Source: Thalassia testudinum
Lineage: Eukaryota; Streptophyta; Magnoliopsida; Alismatales; Hydrocharitaceae
Reading direction: 5' to 3'
Length of the DNA: 64,000 nucleotides
NCBI GenBank assembly: GCA_037157565.1
Contig: JAZHRO010000013.1
Span: forward strand, 119,116,001-119,180,000
The notes under the pieces are model-generated. The model made no database searches, had not been told where the DNA came from, and was given only the letters and a program-made list of their open reading frames with translations. Numbering within the stretch: position 1 is the first letter of the stretch; each line of letters opens with the position of its first letter. Shown here piece by piece: positions 57,986 to 64,000 of the stretch. A program made the translations under genes and the position numbers.

Positions 57986-57990
57986 CCCAA

Positions 57991-59242
57991 GGCCACCCGC
58001 CACTTCTCCAAAGGCTGATCATCAAGTGATCTTAGCCGTTGGATGAGAATCCAACAGCTGAGAGAGTGCCCTCACCACGCAGCCGAAAATCCTGTTCACG
58101 ATGCATAGGGAGACGTGGCGCATTGGTTCACAAGGAAGGGGCGTGGGTTCGAATCGTCGCAGCCCCCTTCCAATCTCAAATTAGCTGCATGCATAGTAGC
58201 AGTAATGGTAACGCATGCAAAGCAGTAGCGGCAGCGCAGTGCACGTGTGCACGTGCACACCAGCGCATGACAGCACGCACACAGCAGGGCGCCGCACGAT
58301 CAGCCCACGTGATGGGCGACAGCACAGCGCGGGTGCAAGCGTGGTTGGTGCCATCTTTCAGTAACAGCTGGGCAAACCTACTGCGATGCTTACAGCCATC
58401 GCTACTTCATTGCAGTCCAACAGAGCCAGCTAAGGGCATGAGCAGATGTGAGCTGTCTACAGTAATGTTTCTAGCGATGGTCTGGAGGTCGCTAAAGGTC
58501 CTTTACCCACTTTTAGCCATTTCTCCTCCACAATAAAATGGCGCACACCCCCTCCCTTCCAAGCCATCTCTACCTACTCTACTCCCACCTACTCCCAAGC
58601 TCTAGCAAGCCTACCAACGCTCCATTAGAGCTTGTTCTCAAGCTCCCAAGGCGCCTATTAGTGTAGTGAACCTCTGCCCCACCAAATACTCCAACTTCCC
58701 ATCTCCCTTCATAGGTTGCCTTGGAGCCGTCCTCCCACCTCCATTTCGGTAGTAGATCATCTCCGCCCTCTCACTTCCATTCAAGAGCCACGTAGAAGCC
58801 TTCCTCAACCCGACGTCCTCCTGCATCTAACCCCTATCCTCCCGCTCCTCACCTCGTTCATCCGAGCTTTCGCCAGGTGCCGTCATCTCGTCAAACAGTC
58901 GATTCAGGAGATTTCCTCTCACCCCCCTCTCTTTTTATGCTTTCATAGTTTATTGTAATTGACATTGGAAGTAATGTATATCAGTTTTGTTCCACATCTC
59001 TATCTTGTGATACGTTTGCTTGTTTTATTCTTACAAAAATATAAAAAATAACGAAAACCTAAAATACCAAAAAGAAATGAATCGAAGTGTGATTTTCACG
59101 TAAAGTAAACATCTCCTCCCTATGTTCAACCCGAGACTCCCTTGGAGTTTCAGTATAAATTTTATCTGATCAACATTTTTTGCAACTACGATGAAGAGTT
59201 ACTTGTAACCTCAATTTCTAACATGTGAAACACGCCCGACCA
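57991..59242 (+). repeat. G 5' LTR, second piece
   Basis: It resumes after B and ends GCCCGACCA, two bases before the PBS. It is closely similar to A's LTR from about 58540 on. The TATA box is altered (AATAAAATG near 58533). Confidence 0.86.
58116..58155 (+). promoter_or_regulatory. tRNA-like A-box/B-box module in G LTR
   Basis: TGGCGCATTGGTTCAC (58116-58131) fits the A-box and GGTTCGAATC (58146-58155) fits the B-box almost perfectly, 30 bases apart start to start. This is the best Pol III-type promoter match in the window. The surrounding bases do not fold into a complete tRNA by eye, and no T-run terminator lies close by. Confidence 0.6.
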
Positions 59243-59244
59243 TT

Positions 59245-59262
59245 TGGCACCGTTGCCAGGGA
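59245..59262 (+). other. G primer-binding site
   Basis: TGGCACCGTTGCCAGGGA matches the tRNA-Asp type at 16 of 18 positions. Confidence 0.9.
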
Positions 59263-60491
59263 GGCAACTGAATTTACTTTATTGTTTATTACATTTCTTT
59301 GCATTTACATAGCACTAACCCTACTTGTCTTTGATCTACTATCTTGTAGGTACCCTAGCTTGGAGATCCAAGTGCAGTAGATTGGAGTAAACTGCGGGTA
59401 GAGTACTCTGTATGTGTTTCCCACATTCCCCCCTCCACTAGTTCATTTCGCCACACTCATAACCAAGACCTAATCTATTTAGATGTTTGCATAAACCCTA
59501 TGATAGAATTGTTTATCTTGTTTGCCACCTTCACCGACCTCACCCCTGCATATAAAAAAACACAAAAAAGGAAGATACTTTCTGTGGGACGAATCAATAT
59601 ACACACTTCATACACCCACATTTGAGGCACATAATCGGACTTGATTTTCATCTACTCAATCAAGCTTCCGACCTGTGGACCCAGTACAAGAATTCAACAC
59701 ATAAAAGAATAGAAATCATATTAGGTTAACCATCTTTTTGTGTGCCTTAATCGGTGTGCATTTGAGTCAATTGATTGAATTGTTTAGGCTGCACCACCTA
59801 AACTAAAAGAGGTTCATTTTCTAGCTGCCCCATAGGATTCAATAATTAGGTCAAAATAGACACTCCATATTTTTCTTGATTTCTAAAGGAAAATACTTGA
59901 ACACATGCTTTCAATAGCAAACTTGGTTTGCCTCACAAAACTTGGTTGAAAACACCTAATATTTGAATCCTAAAAGCTATTAAGCAAGATTCGAACCCTA
60001 AAACTCACCTCATCATTAATAATCTTGGTTGAAAACCTCTTGGTTGTGCACATTCACGTGTTGTCAAACAAATCATTAAGGGTACAATCGATTAAGGGCC
60101 CATCACATTCCAGAGCACCAATTTCCCAAGCCTAACTAAAATCAATTAGACATTGGCCCTAAGGATTCATTCGCTCGTTGGGATCCAGATTGAGATTATT
60201 CACAATTAACCTGCTTATACTAGTCAATCTAATGTTTAGCTAAGGGAGTAGTGTCAAATGACTGTGGCTGGGGGGTAGGAACCGAAGGTGCAAGCCAAAG
60301 GAAGAACCTTCTCCCCAGTCCCTCCTTCTAATTGGTTGGATTGCCTAGACATAAGTAGAGTAAATTGTCCATAATCTTAGGATGGATTCTGAGAGTCAGT
60401 AGACCTTAGGCTACTCCATATAAGGACAAGCTTGTATTCTTGTGCTGTAGGGTTCCCTTTCTTCCCTATCCTTCCGACTTCCTTCCAGTGT
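59263..60491 (+). other. G leader (type 1), non-coding
   Basis: It aligns with A, E and D. The conserved block lies at 60241-60325 (GGGAGTAGTGTCAAATGAC, G-run, ACCTTCTCCCCAGTCCCTCC). No gene is seen. Confidence 0.8.
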
Positions 60492-62250
60492 ATGCTTGGG
60501 AAGAGGTCATTGAACCCTAGATTGGAAGGACCTTTAGACCATTCTAGGAGGCAGAGGTTGAGCTATAGCCAAGTAGATCCCATGGCTAATCAACAACTAC
60601 CTCCCCCGCCTCTGAACCAGTGGGAGTTGGTTAAGAGGCAGTTGGAAGAATTACAACAGATGCAGCAATGGTTCCAACGTATGCATGGTTAGAGCGCTCG
60701 GCCCTTGAAGGATTTTTATGATCCTTCAAACTATGGGGAATGTCCCAACGTCATGATTCTCGCCGGAGACATAGAAATCAAGACCCAAGTCTTAAGTTTG
60801 ATTAAGCATTTCCATGGGCTTGGCTCGGAGGACCCATTCTAGCACCTGGAGGATCTGACCACTTTGGTTCAGACCACCAGAGCAAGGAATGTGAACGAAG
60901 AGCAAATGATCATGAGACTTTTCCCCCACTCTCTCAGGGATAAGGCCGCACATTGGTACCGGACTATAGGAAGGTCAATTGAAACTTGGGCTGCTCTTAA
61001 ATCGGCTTTCTTGAAGAAATTCTTCCCTATCGGAAGGACCAATGCCTTGCGACGGGTGATTACCACTTCACCCAACGGCCGAGGGAACTGTTTCATGGTG
61101 CTTGGTAGTGATTCCAAGAACTTTTGAGGAAGTGTCCACACCACGAGGTGCTGAAATGGCAACTCGTGCAGATTTTGTATCACAGGTTGGTTGAGCAACT
61201 CCGTAATCACATGGATGCTTCTTGCGGAGGCAATTTCCTCACAAGGATGCAGATAGTGCATACAACCTGTTTGAGGAAATGAGCGAGAACTCAATTAATC
61301 ATGCCTCCATGGATGCATTCAACCGGTCTCAACAACCTAAGTCAAGTGCTAATGAGATCCAGGATTCTCATTCATTTGACATGGAATTAATTTGTAATAA
61401 AATGGATAAAATGGACTTGGTTTGCTAAGAAAATGGAAGAATGGATGTCTGGGAATTCAGGAAACACTTCTTTGCCCACTCAATCCCAGAATTTGGGATT
61501 CCATTCCTCCCGAGCTCCCACAGGGTGGAAATTTGTGAACCAACTCGATTCGGCTCAACCTATGAGCCAGGATTTCTCGGAACCATATGGGTTCCAAACT
61601 GGGGCCTTTGATCCCAATTTCTCTGATCCTTCCTTCTCTTCATTCTCATTTTATGAGGATGCATATGCAATGCAGGAGAATGTTAGGTCCAACCCGTATT
61701 CCAACACTTTTAACTCGGGATGGAGGAACCACCCTAACTTCTCCTGGAAAAATCAGGGGCAACTGACCCAATCTCAACCCAACAACTATGCATCTCAAAA
61801 ACCTATGGGTCAGGGTCAAGTATACACCCAGTTGCCCCTGAGGCTGGTTAATCAACCATCTTGGAATGCCCAACAATCCGCAGGGTAGGCTAATCTAAAT
61901 CGGTAGATGGTGGAAATGCAAGGATCTATGCTTCAGCTTATGCAACAAATGAAGACATCCTTGGATAACTTGCAATCCGGGTTAATTGCAAACACCCGAC
62001 AACCTGGATCCCTACCATCTCAACCCGTACCCAACCCACATAATGTGGAAAATCAGGGCAATAGAGCCCAAGGGTACAGGAATCAAAGGGACCCACACAC
62101 ACATGCTCAGGTGGTTGAGCAGGGCCTTTCTTCTTCTTCCTTTGGTTACATGACCAACCAAGGCCCTCCAATCTTCACTAATCCACCTCAAGACCCAAAC
62201 CCTTATGCCTCTGCAAACTCTATCATCTTGAGAAGTGGGAAGCAGACCTA
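60492..62250 (+). pseudogene. G gag remnant
   Basis: The start is ATG 60492 (MLGKRSLNPR..), in frame with MANQQLPPPP at 60582. The gag domain shows SEDPF*HLEDL, HWYRTIG and FLKKFFPIGRTNALRR, then HHEVLKWQLVQILYH and LFEEMSENSI. TAG 60690 and TAG 60843 interrupt it; D has Gln at the second. Single-base indels near 61075 and 61430 change frame, after which 61433-61888 is open (SQDFSEPYGFQTGAF, GWRNHPNFSW). TAG 61886 and a second TAG near 61904 both face Gln codons in D. The Gln/Met-rich helix MVEMQGSMLQLMQQMK starts at 61907. No CCHC knuckle is seen. Confidence 0.86.
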
Positions 62251-63369
62251 GAACCCTGAATTACCTTCTAGAAGTCAAAACCTTGGGGAGCTTGAGAAAG
62301 AGGAGGAGGTTGAAGAAGACAACAAGGCCTAGGGACCGGAAATTGAAAATTCCACCCATATCCAGTTCCCTGAGGCCCTATTGGAAACCAAGAAGAAGAA
62401 AACCCTAGATAGCAATGAGGAGCTTTTGAATTTATTCAAGAGCATAGAGATCAATATTCCGCTCCTCGATGCTATTAAGCACATCCCGGCTTACACTAAA
62501 TTCTTGAAAGAACTATGTACCCAAAAGTGTAAGTTGAGAGAACCCACTCTGAGGAAGGTGATTCTCTCTAAGTAGGCAAGTTCTATTATCCTGCATCACC
62601 TTCCTCAAAAGAAGAAAGATCCAGGTGCTCCCTTGATATCATGCGTTATTGCGGATTACACTTTTGATAGGGCACTATTGGACTTAGGTGCATCCATCAA
62701 CCTAATCCCAACTTCTATTTATGAGAGGTTTGGGTTAGGTAAACTCAGGCCAACCTCAGTAACGCTATAATTAGCGGACCGATCGGTCACCACACCGAGA
62801 AGCATTATTGAGGATGTAATTGTCAAGGTCAAGGATTTCTATTTTCCTGTAGATTTCCTCGTCCTTGACATGGATGTACCTAATGATTTGAGGAACACGC
62901 CCATCATTCTGGGGCATCCGTTCCTAGCTACAGCTAAGGCCAACATAAACTATGAAAGCGGGAGTACGGAGATCGCCTTTGGGTATAAGAAATTAACTCT
63001 GGACATTTTTAAGGCAATAAGAGGATTTGAGGATTGTGGATTCATTGAGGAACTCGAGGATCAGGATCTTGAGACATGTATGACAATCAATGCACTCGAG
63101 GACTCCATTAGCTTTATCGAACCCAATCCACAACCCTCTTTCGTGGTAGACTTACCATATTCTGAAGAGGCTGTTGATTTTGTTCATTCCCAACCTCTTC
63201 CACTTGATCGTCCTGATGAATCTTCGTCAGCATCCTCCTTTCCTTCTATTCTAAACCTACCCCAGCTGGAATTAAAACCATTGCCCAAAAATTTGAAATA
63301 TGAGTTCTTAGGACCTGAAAACATGCTCCCTGTGATTATTAGTGCTGATTTGACTAAGGAGCAAGATTG
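62251..63369 (+). pseudogene. G linker and protease
   Basis: A linker with LLDAIKHIPAYTKFLKELC (62461-62517) leads to TAG 62573 (Gln in D). The protease follows: DRALLDLGASINLIP (catalytic Asp at 62681), one TAA at 62768, then IILGHPFLATAKANINY (62900-62953). The acidic spacer IEELEDQDLETCMT and VDFVHSQPLPLD runs into ELKPLPKNLKYEFLG, the start of RT, and stops at TGA 63368 through a one-base shift. Confidence 0.85.
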
Positions 63370-64000
63370 AGGTTAATTAAGGTCCTTAAGAACAACAAGG
63401 AGGCAATTGGTTGGACCATCCACGACCTTAGGGGGATCGAGCCATCTTATTGTAATCATTATATTTTCATGGAAGATGGATCCTGCCCTTCTTGCGAAAT
63501 GCAAAGGAGACTAAACCCAAATATGCGAGAAGTGGTCAAGAAGGAGATAATCAAGTGGCTTGATGCTAGGATTATTTACCCAATCTCGGATAATTCATGT
63601 GTTAGCCCCATTCAAATTGTACCCAAGAAGGCGGAAATAACCATTACGACTAATGAGAAAGGGGAAACCTTCAACACTCGTTCAGCTTCTGCTTGGAGAG
63701 TCTGTATTGACTATAGGAAGCTGAACATAGGCACTAAAAAGGATTACTTTCCCTTGACCTTCATCAATCAAATCCTCGAAAGGTTAGCTGGGCAAAAATA
63801 CTTTTGCTTCCTGGACGGTTATTTGGGATATAATCAAGTCCCTATCCACCCCGAAGACCAGGAAAAGATAACTTTCACATGTCCTTACGGAACCTTTACA
63901 TTCCGTAGAATGCTGTTTGATCTTTGCAATGCGCCTGCAACTTTTCAAAGGTGCATGCTGACCATCCTTTCTGACATGGTGGGAGATTGTCTTGAGGTGT
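63367..64000 (+). pseudogene. G reverse transcriptase, N-terminal part, open to the window edge
   Basis: About 211 codons without a stop in a frame shifted from protease. It contains EAIGWTIHDLRGIEPSYCNH, LNPNMREVVKKEIIKWLDA and IYPISDNSCVSPIQIVPKK, then WRVCIDYRKLN and FPLTFINQILERLAG. FLDGYLGYNQVP holds the first catalytic Asp (63814). TFRRMLFDLCNAPATFQRC has Asp for Gly in the usual FGLCNAP. The MDD box would be just beyond 64000. It has no start codon of its own because it is the continuation of a polyprotein. Confidence 0.9.

Larger units (their letters stand above)
34173..64000 (+). mobile_element. G: type 1 gag-pol element, 5' part, containing B
   Basis: The 5' LTR is split by B (34173-34490 and 57991-59242). 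PBS, type 1 leader, gag, protease and RT follow up to the right edge. The preceding GAGAC (34168-34172) is the presumed target duplication. Gag and pol are close to those of D. It is the host of B and C. Confidence 0.88.

Overview
This window is plant nuclear heterochromatin made almost entirely of nested long-terminal-repeat retrotransposons. I find no host protein gene, tRNA gene, rRNA or CRISPR array. All elements look like one superfamily: Ty3/Gypsy, non-chromoviral, Athila-like. The primer-binding sites are copies of TGGCGCCGTTGCCGGGGA (tRNA-Asp type), the 3' polypurine tracts read GGCATGGGGGT, insertions carry 5-bp target duplications, and the pol remnants have Athila-like protease, RT, RNase H and integrase motifs. 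The window therefore suggests a large-genome seed plant; the species cannot be named from this sequence.

Layout, outermost to innermost (names are mine). H (+) supplies 656-1041 and 10170-13214; its LTR holds X (minus-strand LTR piece, 1-655) and A (+, 1042-10169, TSD GGTGC). A holds solo LTR s1 (3945-5729, TSD GTGTC). H's internal part holds E (+, from 13215). E holds F (+, from 16325). F's 5' LTR holds D (-, 16729-28576, TSD CCCTT), and F's RT holds G (+, from 34173, runs off the right edge). G's 5' LTR holds B (-, 34491-57985, TSD CCCAA). B's 5' LTR holds solo LTR L3m (-, 44613-46972, TSD GGTAT) and C (+, 48003-57561, TSD GTGGC). C holds solo LTR L3p (+, 53481-55552, TSD GATAC). The longest chain is seven deep: H>E>F>G>B>C>L3p.

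The elements fall into two matched pairs. Type 1: D and G carry gag-pol remnants, while A and E share their leader (and A also shares D's 3' region) but have a different reading frame where gag-pol should be. Type 2: B and F carry gag-pol remnants, while C shares their leader and B's 3' region but has its own 664-codon frame broken by one TAG. Once nested insertions are removed, D and B are about 11.6-11.8 kb and A and C about 7.3-7.5 kb. I infer two helper/satellite pairs in which the satellites keep the cis-acting parts (PBS, leader, two purine tracts, LTRs) and replace gag-pol with a private acidic protein.

No gag-pol copy is intact. Many in-frame stops replace Gln codons (CAG/CAA to TAG/TAA), Arg (CGA to TGA) or Trp (TGG to TAG/TGA), the pattern expected from deamination of methylated cytosine. 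Possible regulatory parts in the LTRs include TATA boxes, long palindromes centred on CACGTG, tRNA-like A-box/B-box modules and hairpins at the LTR start.
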